From Cellulophaga sp. BC115SP (GTDB lineage: Bacteria > Bacteroidota > Bacteroidia > Cytophagales > Spirosomataceae): a stretch of 56,433 nt of DNA. Below the pieces are notes generated by a model. That model did not search any database. It was not told where the DNA came from and saw nothing but the letters and a program-made list of their open reading frames with translations. Every line of letters starts with the position of its first letter. Within the stretch, counting starts at the first letter, position 1. Below are positions 35,936-43,596 of this stretch, in pieces. Both the position numbers and the translations under genes were made by a program. The stretch spans positions 1 through 56,433 of the forward strand of contig NZ_JAAALB010000041.1 in assembly GCF_009905545.1 (NCBI RefSeq). Reading direction: 5' to 3'.

Positions 35936-36993
35936 ATGGGTCGTAAAAAGAAACAAATAGTTCTTGAAGAAAGCGAACATAGTAGCTTGCTTCATAATTC
36001 AAAATATCATCTAAAAGCAGAGGTTCGAGAAAAATGTCAAGCCATCTTGTTGAACCATTCAGGTCTTAGTCAAAAAGATGTTACTCGTCATTTGCGAGTA
36101 TCAGAAGTCTCTATATGAAAACATGGAAAGAATCTGGGCTTGCTGGTCTATGCCGAAAATCAGGACAAGGATGTAAACCCATTTTAAGCATTCAAAATAC
36201 AGAACATAATCAACTTATTGAGAAAGTACTCCAACAACAAAATCAGAGTATAAAATCTATTCAAGCTGAATTAGCCAAAGTACTCTCTGTTGATATGAGT
36301 ACAGATACGGTGAAACGCTACTAAAGGGGACGCCCAGTCAAAAATTGTTACACATGGCGAAGAATCCGTCGCTGCACTCGCCAAGGTCAAAAGGAAAAGA
36401 TCTACCAAGACAAGTACGAAAGATGGAAAACTCTCGTAACTCTTTATGTATTAGGACATATAGACCTCATATTCGCTGATGAGAGTGGCTTTACAATGCA
36501 ACCTTATTTACCTTATGCTTGGCAAAAGAAAGGACAAGCTATACGTATCTTCGCTCGTAATAACTCTAAAAGGTTAAACGTTTTTGGCCTTATGTCACTA
36601 GCAGGTCATTTGACTACCTATCATACAGAAAAGCCTATTACAGCTGAATTTATCAAGTGCTTACTTGAAGATTTTATCGCAAAAAAGACAGACAAACCAA
36701 CCGTGATTGTACTTGATAATGGCCCTGTACATCATGCCAAAATTGTCCAAGAATGTTCCCCTAGCTGGGAAGAAAAAAATACCTATTTATTCTATTTACC
36801 TACTTGTAGTCCATATCTAAATCCCATTGAAATTTTATGGAGATTTATCAAATATAAGTGGTTAAATAGAGAGCATTATAAATCTTGGACCAGCTTTAAA
36901 AAGCGTATTCTTTCGATATTTTCTGATTATGGAAACAAGTATCTTATTAACTTTAATTCCCTTGTGAAAAATAACATAATTAGTTTAACTTAA
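35936..36993 (+). pseudogene. IS630 transposase, copy 2, multiply broken
   Basis: As copy 1, but a 10-base deletion near 36113 (TTGTCACTGG region lost) shifts the frame inside the HTH (SEVSI then stop). The TAA and 14-nt insert at 36326-36339 are present here too. The DDE half (36496-36993) is complete and has the better C-terminus (GNKYLINFNSLVKNNIISLT). Confidence 0.88.
36326..36339 (+). repeat. 14-nt insert GGGGACGCCCAGTC in IS630 copy 2
   Basis: Identical to the insert in copy 1 at the equivalent position, so present before the tandem duplication or transposition. Confidence 0.8.
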
Positions 36994-37060
36994 TTCTGCA
37001 CGATTACTTAATTTAGGCAACACATTTATAATCAATTAAAGGATTCATAATAAAAGATTT

Positions 37061-37735
37061 TTATTTAATAAAATGGTAAGCTACAATTACACCAGCAATA
37101 TTGGCAAAAGCATTTTTAGGTTTACGATGGCTAGTATACTCTAAATCGTAAACAGAGGTTAAAATATTATTGGTTATTATAGTTTGCTGGGCATTGTTGT
37201 TTCATATTCTTTTCTGGTTTCAAAACAAGATATAACCCATTAGTATAAAACAATTCTAAAAGTGAGGTATGGTCGCCTTTATCACCCACGCAAATACCTT
37301 GTAGATTTGCTATTAGTTTTTTGAGTAAATCAGCGTTGTTATCTGATACATTCCCTGCTGAGATTAACCAATTAACAATTTGACCATAAGAATTGATTAC
37401 TAAATGTAATTTAAAGCCATAAGACCATCGGGGATGCCTAATCCTGTTGAAGTTTTGTCTTTACAAGCAGAATCATCAAAAACTTTAGACGAATGGTCTC
37501 TTTTTAGATGGCAAACGGGCTGTTTTTTAGAGTCGATAAAATAAAGACCATTGCCTTGAGCATGTAAGCAACAATGTAATGAACAAAGCCACATTAGAGG
37601 ATAACTATGAGTCTTCAATGTTAAAAATCGTTCATAACTTAGAGCAGATGGGAAATAAGATGAATGAGTCTCCTTGATAACTTTACAGTGATAGTATTCA
37701 AAGCATTTATCACCCGATAGGTGATAACATGTCAC
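37061..37735 (-). pseudogene. IS982 family transposase relic with inverted 14-nt insert
   Basis: The 5' part reads YHLSGDKCFEYYHCKVIKE, YFPSALSYERF, GLYFIDSKKQPVCH and KDKTSTG, then shifts frame. The continuation is WSYGFKLHLVINSYGQIVNW, then LQGICVGDKGDHTSLLE. After another shift the end is SVYDLEYTSHRKPKNAF then IAGVIVAYHFIK. This is the IS982 DDE transposase. The first break is exactly a 14-nt insert (37430-37443). The N-terminal ~60 residues are missing and the relic abuts an FGE relic at about 37742. Confidence 0.85.
37430..37443 (+). repeat. 14-nt insert GGGGATGCCTAATC in IS982 transposase (inverted)
   Basis: On the strand opposite to the gene the insert reads GGGGATGCCTAATC. Removing it gives KTSTGWSYGFK, the conserved IS982 motif, in one frame. 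It is the third unrelated transposase family carrying this sequence. Confidence 0.85.
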
Positions 37736-37751
37736 AATAGTGCATACTTCA

Positions 37752-38060
37752 ATGGCGGAAAGCTAAGTAAAGGAACATCTATGCAGGTAGTAGTAGTAAT
37801 ATGATAACAGATGTCGCTTGGTGTTCTACTAATAGGGAAAATACCTCCCCCAGAGGAAAAAACAGCCAATGAATTATCTATGATATGAAAGAAAACCTTT
37901 AAAAGTGTTTTCAAGATTAGCATGACCCTTATTCTAAGGATAATCAGATAAATTCATTCGGAAATATGATTGAAACTAATCATATCTTACAAGAAGGGAT
38001 GGTTTAGTTTCCATACATTTCTATATACTTAGTATAAGACTTTAGACTAACAAAAGATCT
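37752..38060 (+). pseudogene. Second FGE-fold protein, C-terminal relic
   Basis: Across frames one reads NGGKLSKG, YAGSSSNMITDVAWCSTNRE, ELSIYDM, DPYSKDNQINSFGN and a GGWFSF-like remnant. They line up with GGKLSKGYTYSGSNTIGNIA, EIGIYDM and RGGSWF of the intact gene at 33496. It is a decayed paralogue, cut by the IS982 relic at its 5' side. Confidence 0.7.
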
Positions 38061-38097
38061 GAGTCCTTATAATAAGCCAGCACTAGCTGATGTTTTC

Positions 38098-38457
38098 TTA
38101 ATATGTTCCTTTCAACAGGACATCTATTGTACGAGCCTCTGCCGTAAACTGGTTATATCCGATATTAAGTTTACCAATGCTTTCACCGTTGCAATTATAA
38201 ATATACGAAGCTGGTGATGAAACCAAAGGATTAATCACACCTATAAAATACTGGTTTTTGTAAGTGTAAAGTACCACTTCTAATGGACCACTTTTAGGTT
38301 TTTGAAAGTCTGAAACCACACTTTTAAGCCAAGGAAGTTCAGCAATTGCGTCTTTCTTGAAACATGTGTCGGTTGGCAATGCATTGGAGGTGTCATCAGT
38401 ACAAGCATTCATTGAAAAAATGAAGAGTAAACTTGCTAAGCGTAGGTAGTTTTTCAT
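38098..38457 (-). CDS. Small lipoprotein, unknown family
   Basis: About 119 residues from the chosen ATG (MKNYLRLASLLFIFSMNAC), with a lipobox-like SMNAC. A further upstream start at 38487 overlaps a TATATTTG -7 box (38484-38491, minus strand) and is rejected. The mature part contains CFKKDAIAELPWLKSVVSDF and YIYNCNGESIGKLN, with a pattern of small beta-rich surface lipoproteins. No named family is recognised. Confidence 0.75.
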   Translation of the reverse strand: MKNYLRLASLLFIFSMNACTDDTSNALPTDTCFKKDAIAELPWLKSVVSDFQKPKSGPLEVVLYTYKNQYFIGVINPLVSSPASYIYNCNGESIGKLNIGYNQFTAEARTIDVLLKGTY

Positions 38458-38483
38458 AGTGTAAAATTTAATGTTTAGTTGGC

Positions 38484-38491
38484 ACAAATAT
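38484..38491 (-). promoter_or_regulatory. -7 box upstream of the small lipoprotein
   Basis: TATATTTG on the minus strand, 27 bases before the ATG at 38457, fitting TAnnTTTG. Confidence 0.5.
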
Positions 38492-38737
38492 ACTTTATTC
38501 TATAAATATTTGAATATTATATAGTTACAAACTTATTTAACGTAAATAATTCGTTTAGTGATAATGGAAATATCGTAGCACAACTACATTTGAATACTGG
38601 GAATAAAACCTAATTTGAGATTAAGTTGAATCTAAAATCCTTATACCCAACAAAAATATTAGCGTATAGATAGGATTTGTATTGAAAATTTTATCCTTTT
38701 ATAATTTGAAAGCTATTGAACCTATTATGTATCTACT

Positions 38738-39421
38738 ATGAAAAAACTATGCTATAGTCTTACCTTCTTAATTTTTCTTTCCTGTGGAAAGTCCTCTCCT
38801 AAATCTGAAACGAAAAGCTCCAATCAGGCTAATAAAATTGAAGATTCGATAAGAGCAATCAACTCACTAATGAAGCCTGAAATGAAAGAAAGTTCTTCCG
38901 ACACTACGGGTTTGATGGTTAAGCAAAAGAAAGTGTTGGGAAAATATAAAATTGAGTTCGCCTACACTGCGTACAACGAAGAAAAATATGGTTTTCAAAA
39001 CCCTGGATATCTCAAGGTCTATAAAAATAATAAGATGATATTCTCGGATGTGTTTTTAGGCGATAATGAATTAACCGTTTTACAACTCAAAAATCAGGAT
39101 GATAAAGACCATATTTTCTTTAAGCTTAACTGGGGCGTAGAGGCTTGTGACTATATACAAACATCGAGATTTTATTGTATTACCGCCAATGACAAAGTAC
39201 ATAAATTAGGCGATCATTGGGCGACGAGTACAGGAGATGGCTACTCTAGTCGTAACTTTGATTATTTTATCAGTCAAGACAACGGTAACTTGACGGTAGT
39301 AGAATCACTTTTTTATCATAAACATGATAAAAGAGACCTGAGCGATACCATTATTTACACTTTTGAGGAGGATAAATTTAAGGTGCATAGATTAAGCAAT
39401 CATATAAAGTCAGGTAATTAA
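38738..39421 (+). CDS. Putative lipoprotein, unknown family
   Basis: A 227-residue protein with a lipoprotein-like leader (MKKLCYSLTFLIFLSCGKSS). A charged Ser/Lys linker (about 20-60) precedes a beta-rich domain: YKIEFAYTAYNEEKYGFQNP, GYLKVYKNNKMIFSDVFLGDN and HIFFKLNWGVEACDYIQTSRFY. I recognise no named family. It is monocistronic and converges on the response-regulator gene. Confidence 0.75.
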   Translation: MKKLCYSLTFLIFLSCGKSSPKSETKSSNQANKIEDSIRAINSLMKPEMKESSSDTTGLMVKQKKVLGKYKIEFAYTAYNEEKYGFQNPGYLKVYKNNKMIFSDVFLGDNELTVLQLKNQDDKDHIFFKLNWGVEACDYIQTSRFYCITANDKVHKLGDHWATSTGDGYSSRNFDYFISQDNGNLTVVESLFYHKHDKRDLSDTIIYTFEEDKFKVHRLSNHIKSGN

Positions 39422-39473
39422 ATGTCATTAAGACATTGACCTGCTTTACAAATCTAATTACAGGAATAAAATA

Positions 39474-40172
39474 TCAACTTTGAACATTCAATATAAAGCC
39501 TACTTTAAAAACATTATCGATACTAATTCGAGGGTCGTTTTGTAGCATTTTCCTTAACTTTGATATAAATACATCAAAACTTCTACCCAGAAAATAGTCT
39601 TTTTTACCGTAAATTTTTTCTACCGCATCTTCTCGTTTTAAAATCTGATTTTGGTTCTGACAAAGCAATTTTAAAACTTCGCTTTCTGTTTCGGTCAATC
39701 GCCATGTTTCATCTTGATAACATAGTTCTTGTCTGGAATAATCAAAAACATAGGTACCAATCGTAAATTTCTGTACTTGTGGCGCTGGCAACTGTTGTGG
39801 CTGACGACGTAATAATACTTTGATACGACAAAGTAATTCGTCCTCATCAAATGGTTTTGTAATGTAATCCTCCGCTCCTAGTTCAAAACCTTTTAGCTTA
39901 TCTTCTTTTAATGAACGAGCCGTAATAAACAAAAATGGCATAGCTGGATTGAGTTCTTTACAATGAGTCGCCAATGTAAAGCCATCCATTTTGGGCATCA
40001 TAACATCGAGCAAACAAACATCATAAGGTTGTCTTTTGAGCGCATTATAACCACTTTCTCCATCTCGACATAGCTTGACTTCAAACCCTTGGTCTTCCAA
40101 AAATTCGGTCAATAGGAAACCCATACTCAGGTCGTCTTCAATCAAAAGTATTTTGTGTGAAATATTGCTCAT
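39474..40172 (-). CDS. OmpR/PhoB family response regulator
   Basis: A 232-residue response regulator: receiver domain (1-120) with acidic residues EDD at 12-14, phospho-acceptor Asp56 (CLLDVMMPK) and the conserved Lys in YITKPFDEDE, then a winged-helix DNA-binding domain (about 135-230: WRLTETESEVLKLLCQNQNQ, GRSFDVFISKLRKML). It follows the histidine kinase gene by 48 bases on the same strand, forming a standard pair. The layout resembles the Bacteroides RprXY type. Confidence 0.93.
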   Translation of the reverse strand: MSNISHKILLIEDDLSMGFLLTEFLEDQGFEVKLCRDGESGYNALKRQPYDVCLLDVMMPKMDGFTLATHCKELNPAMPFLFITARSLKEDKLKGFELGAEDYITKPFDEDELLCRIKVLLRRQPQQLPAPQVQKFTIGTYVFDYSRQELCYQDETWRLTETESEVLKLLCQNQNQILKREDAVEKIYGKKDYFLGRSFDVFISKLRKMLQNDPRISIDNVFKVGFILNVQS

Positions 40173-40220
40173 AAATAAGTGGTTACCCTTACATTCAACG
40201 ATTTAAGGAGGTTGAAATTA

Positions 40221-41462
40221 TTACACGCCCAAAGGTAGATATACCTCAAAACAACTTCCTTTTTTATCTTCGCTTTTTACCTGAATATTGCCTTTATGGA
40301 GCTCAAGCATATTTTTGACATAAGCTAAACCTAGTCCAAATCCTTTGAAAGCATGGGTCGTTTGATGCACTCGCTGAAATTTCTCAAATATCAAACTCCG
40401 CTGGCTAACAGGAATACCAATGCCGTTATCTTCAAACGAAATGACGATGTCTTGCGATAGTAATTTGGCTGAAATACGAATTTCGGGTGTATTTTCATTG
40501 TATTTTAAGGCATTTTCAATCAAATTACGAAAGGTGTTCACGAGGTGCTGCCTATCTCCTATCACAAACATATCTGTGCTAAATCCCTCCAAAAGAATTT
40601 GAGCATTTTTTTCTGAAATTGACATCGACAAACTGTCTATCGAAGCACGAATGAGAGATTCTATACTTAACTTTTCTTTCTCCAAAATGTATTCTCCATT
40701 TTCGATTTTGGCCAGATGTAACACACGTTCAACTTCTTGCAATAGTTGAGTATTTTCTCTTTTGATAACTGCTAAAAATGGGTTTTCTCGTAAATCTTCA
40801 TGCTTCTTAGTCAAGCGATTTACTGCTAAACCAATACTACTCAGTGGAGTACGAAACTCATGCGCCATATTATTGAAAAAATCCACATTGGTTTGAAGCA
40901 ACAGTTTTTGTTTCATCAACGACCAGTTGACCATCAACAACACTACGGTAATAAACCCAACAATAAAAAGGGTAGCTAGCACCATAAAGGTCATTCCGCC
41001 CAATATGTAGCGTTCTTTAGTGGGAAAAGTAACTCTCAGATATGACTCATTGCCATGATGGTTTTTGAAAGAAATAGCCGTTTGAAATACATCAGTAGCA
41101 CAGAAACTATTGTTAGAAAGACTAATTTGATAAGGTAAAAAAACCTGATAATTGGCTAGGTTTTTATCTAAAGTTTCTCGAAAATCTTTGGTATTCACAA
41201 TATCATGTGGCAACTCTGAAATATTGGAAATAAGTGTTTCGCCCGACATATCCACTACTGCACATTTTCCATCATTGCAATAGGCACCATCTTTATATGA
41301 TTTGATGGTGGAGCAAAGTGCTGATGTAACCCTTTGGTTAAATATCTCTTCTGATAATCGCCATGAGTGACGCATCCATATAATCTGGATAATCACCAAG
41401 GCAATTACGCCTAAAGTCGACGCAATCAGAATGTAAGGGATATTTTTATGCTGAATTTTCAT
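40221..41462 (-). CDS. Membrane sensor histidine kinase with Cys-containing periplasmic domain
   Basis: A 413-residue kinase: TM1 (about 10-30), periplasmic sensor (about 31-155), TM2 (about 156-178), HisKA with His201 (MAHEFRTPLSSI), HATPase_c (NLIENALKYN, FEDNGIGIP, GFGLGLAYVKNMLELH). The periplasmic part has four Cys (50, 62, 67, 121), three of them clustered around YCNDGKC, which could respond to metal or redox. It is divergent from a gene for a tiny Cys-rich secreted protein (41665), separated by 202 bases, and is followed by its response regulator. Confidence 0.93.
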   Translation of the reverse strand: MKIQHKNIPYILIASTLGVIALVIIQIIWMRHSWRLSEEIFNQRVTSALCSTIKSYKDGAYCNDGKCAVVDMSGETLISNISELPHDIVNTKDFRETLDKNLANYQVFLPYQISLSNNSFCATDVFQTAISFKNHHGNESYLRVTFPTKERYILGGMTFMVLATLFIVGFITVVLLMVNWSLMKQKLLLQTNVDFFNNMAHEFRTPLSSIGLAVNRLTKKHEDLRENPFLAVIKRENTQLLQEVERVLHLAKIENGEYILEKEKLSIESLIRASIDSLSMSISEKNAQILLEGFSTDMFVIGDRQHLVNTFRNLIENALKYNENTPEIRISAKLLSQDIVISFEDNGIGIPVSQRSLIFEKFQRVHQTTHAFKGFGLGLAYVKNMLELHKGNIQVKSEDKKGSCFEVYLPLGV

Positions 41463-41562
41463 GTCGTAAAGATAAAGAGCTTCTTATTAAACAGGGTGGT
41501 TTTAACAACTCTATAACAAGTCAATAACACTTGAATGACAGCAAGAAGCCAACAGAAGATTG

Positions 41563-41570
41563 TAATTTTG
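41563..41570 (+). promoter_or_regulatory. Probable -7 box of the Cys-rich protein gene
   Basis: TAATTTTG, fitting TAnnTTTG, 95 bases before the ATG at 41665, in the intergenic region shared with the divergent sensor kinase. Confidence 0.45.
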
Positions 41571-41664
41571 TAAGGTCAACAGTGCAAAAATTATCGTATT
41601 CAATAAACCTCTTTATGCTTCGATATTTTGCGCTATTCGTTCCATTAAATTAAACAAATTCAAC

Positions 41665-41952
41665 ATGAAAAAAGCAATTATTTCAGGATTCTTGACACTT
41701 GGTATTGTAGCGGCATCTTTGGCGTGTCCTGGTGGAAAATGTGATAAGTCGAAATGCGACAAAGCAAAATGTGATAAGTCGGCTTGCACAAAATCAGCTA
41801 AAACTGAGAACTGCAAAGACCACGATAAAAAATCAGCCTCTGCTGAGAAAAAAGAAGCACAAGATAACAAAGTAAAGTCTGATGCTAAAAATTCTAATAA
41901 AGTAGCAATCTGGACATCTCCATATTTTACTTTGGATAAGCCAGGGTGCTAA
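41665..41952 (+). CDS. Small secreted Cys/Lys-rich repeat protein
   Basis: 95 residues: a signal peptide (1-20, ending AASLA) and a mature part starting CPGGKCDKSKCDKAKCDKSAC. Five Cys are spaced exactly every five residues (21, 26, 31, 36, 41), then Cys50 and a final Cys95. The rest is Lys/Asp/Ser-rich and ends in WTSPYFTLDKPGC. The regular C-x4-C pattern resembles metal-binding or metallothionein-like peptides, but I recognise no named family. It is divergent from a sensor kinase whose periplasmic domain is also Cys-rich, which suggests a shared signal such as metal or redox stress. Confidence 0.75.
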   Translation: MKKAIISGFLTLGIVAASLACPGGKCDKSKCDKAKCDKSACTKSAKTENCKDHDKKSASAEKKEAQDNKVKSDAKNSNKVAIWTSPYFTLDKPGC

Positions 41953-42125
41953 GAATAAGTGCTGAATTGTGAGTGATGAGTATTGAGCGTAATTTTATGA
42001 TTACTAACATTTTGGCTCATTAATTCCCTCCACTTCATGCTAAGGAAATTGGATTTTTGATTTCAGATACAGGGAGTACCAAAAGTTTTCGAGGCTTTTG
42101 ACGATTGTAGTTGTAGTAATTAGGG

Positions 42126-42250
42126 CTGTACAAAGGATTTAATTTTGTCGTAGCGGCAACCCTTGCGGTTGCCCAACTCAACATGGCAACTGCAAGGATT
42201 GCCACTAACTGCAATTTTATTTTAAAGACAATACTTAAACCTTCGTACAG
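42126..42250. mobile_element. MITE-like element with ~16-bp inverted ends
   Basis: CTGTACAAAGGATTTAA at the left and TTAAACCTTCGTACAG at the right are inverted repeats (one mismatch, one indel). The 90-base interior has GGCAACC-CTTGC-GGTTGCC and a second GGCAACTGCAAGGATTGCC hairpin. No coding. This is the main content of the 41953-42309 gap. Confidence 0.55.
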
Positions 42251-42309
42251 TTCTATTTTAGTAATCCGAAATCAAAAATCCGATTTCCAAAATTCAATAA
42301 AGTTCTCAG

Positions 42310-42768
42310 TTAGTCTACCCTCTCAGCATCCTCTAAAATATAATTTAACTCCTGTACATTAGTGGCATTTAATCGCAGAACCCCCTTAAAGGTTCTTATT
42401 TCATCAACCTTGTACCGTTGCTTACTACTAAACTTTAGCTGTATCATAGATTCTGGACCAGATTTCCCACAGAAATAACACATCGAATTAGGATTCTGCG
42501 ATACCACATAATTTCCTTCACTATCAATCGGAATCGTGTACCCTCTAATTTCAACGGTTTTTCCATTAAGCATGGTTACCTTTGGTCCAAAATTGGGATA
42601 TAGATAAAACATCGCTAAGTCGATATTAAATTTCTTTTTGAAATGAACGTCCTTTAAATCATTCCATGTGATTTTTTGGACATCGAAATCTTGCTTCGAC
42701 TTCTTTTGCAGAGGATTTTCCCAAAAAGCTGATACTGTGAGAAAGCAGATGAAAATAAGTGTCTTCAT
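42310..42768 (-). CDS. Small exported protein, DUF3299-like
   Basis: 152 residues with a signal peptide (MKTLIFICFLTVSAFWENP). The mature part shows ITWNDLKDVHFKKK, NGKTVEIRGYTIPIDSEGNY and SMCYFCGKSGPESMIQL, a pattern like the DUF3299 family (periplasmic, with a CxxCG site close to a hydrophobic strand). A metal-binding or transport-accessory role is suggested by relatives but not shown. Its start codon directly abuts a perfect 20-bp inverted repeat (42769-42813). Confidence 0.75.
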   Translation of the reverse strand: MKTLIFICFLTVSAFWENPLQKKSKQDFDVQKITWNDLKDVHFKKKFNIDLAMFYLYPNFGPKVTMLNGKTVEIRGYTIPIDSEGNYVVSQNPNSMCYFCGKSGPESMIQLKFSSKQRYKVDEIRTFKGVLRLNATNVQELNYILEDAERVD

Positions 42769-42813
42769 AGTCCTTGGTATATTTGCAATATTGTTGCAAA
42801 TATACCAAGGACT
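42769..42813 (-). promoter_or_regulatory. Perfect 20-bp inverted repeat abutting a start codon
   Basis: Arms at 42769-42788 and 42794-42813 with a 5-base loop. On the minus strand the arm next to the ATG ends ACCAAGGACT, so the AAGGA ribosome-binding sequence is inside the stem. Each arm also contains TATATTTG on opposite strands, so it could instead be a symmetrical promoter/operator. There is no gene immediately on the other side. Confidence 0.75.
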
Positions 42814-42879
42814 TGAATGAATGATAGAATATTGTAGTTTTTTATTGGGAAAAAATCAAAAAGGGAGTGTATTTAGATG

Positions 42880-43536
42880 TTATTCACCATAATGCGAAAG
42901 TACTTTCAAAACAATCAGTAAAAACATCATAGCGAATCCAATCGTTATGATTCTTTTACCATGCGTTCGGTCTTCTTCAGAATAAGAGTACACTACACTT
43001 CCGTTGGGCAATCTTTTTTGGGAAAAATAAATACCCCAACCCATCGCAACGCCCAAAAGCCCACCTAAAATGGCAAAAGTATAGCCTGCCCAAATAAATT
43101 TGGCTTGCGAAGGCTCAGGTTTCGCCAACATCTCTAATCTTTCCTTTTTCAGATACTTGAGATATTCAGCCCCAACCACATGACCTCTATCTTGTAAAAT
43201 TTTTTGTGCAAGTTTATAATCCAATTCAGACCACTCATCAGGCTTAGATAAAATTTCAAACAGTTCTTCGTCCGAGAACTGAAAAAGATAATGATCTGGG
43301 TCAATATCCTCAATACTTTCTTGAGCAATGTTTTCTAGTAGCTTTTGTACAGGGGCAAAATTCTCTTTTTCGATTTTTACTAAAAAAAGTTTCTGTACAG
43401 CACGCATACTCACAGGGTCGATTGCGCCATTACTGATTTCTGTTTGAAATCCAATGTTATTCTGCTCAAGGAATTGGGTAAATTCAATAAAGTGCTCTTC
43501 GTCTGAAAACTCTTTGAAGGTTACAAATTCATCCAT
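42880..43536 (-). CDS. Membrane protein with DUF2007-like N-terminus
   Basis: 218 residues. The N-terminal ~80 residues (FTQFLEQNNIGFQTEIS, FLVKIEKENFAPVQKLLENI) resemble the DUF2007/signal-transducing small-domain pattern. The middle is a charged helical region (FSDEELFEILSKPDEWSELD, AQKILQDRG). Two transmembrane helices follow (about 145-168 and 194-214). There is no signal peptide. It is transcribed alone. Function is unknown. Confidence 0.75.
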   Translation of the reverse strand: MDEFVTFKEFSDEEHFIEFTQFLEQNNIGFQTEISNGAIDPVSMRAVQKLFLVKIEKENFAPVQKLLENIAQESIEDIDPDHYLFQFSDEELFEILSKPDEWSELDYKLAQKILQDRGHVVGAEYLKYLKKERLEMLAKPEPSQAKFIWAGYTFAILGGLLGVAMGWGIYFSQKRLPNGSVVYSYSEEDRTHGKRIITIGFAMMFLLIVLKVLSHYGE

Positions 43537-43596
43537 AAAAGGTGGTAGTTACAATTATCAAAGTTAAAGGTTTCTTTCAATTGAAATTTAGGTAAA

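Larger units (their letters stand above)
35893..37008 (+). mobile_element. IS630 family element, copy 2
   Basis: The left end AAGTATTCGTGCAAAATAA is slightly diverged; the right end TTAATTCTGCACGATTACT is followed by TA. It is about 97% identical to copy 1 by eye, so the tandem is fairly recent. Confidence 0.85.

Noticed and set aside
37732-37923. 63-residue minus-strand frame over the FGE relic
   Set aside because: It is the antisense of the decayed plus-strand FGE fragment.
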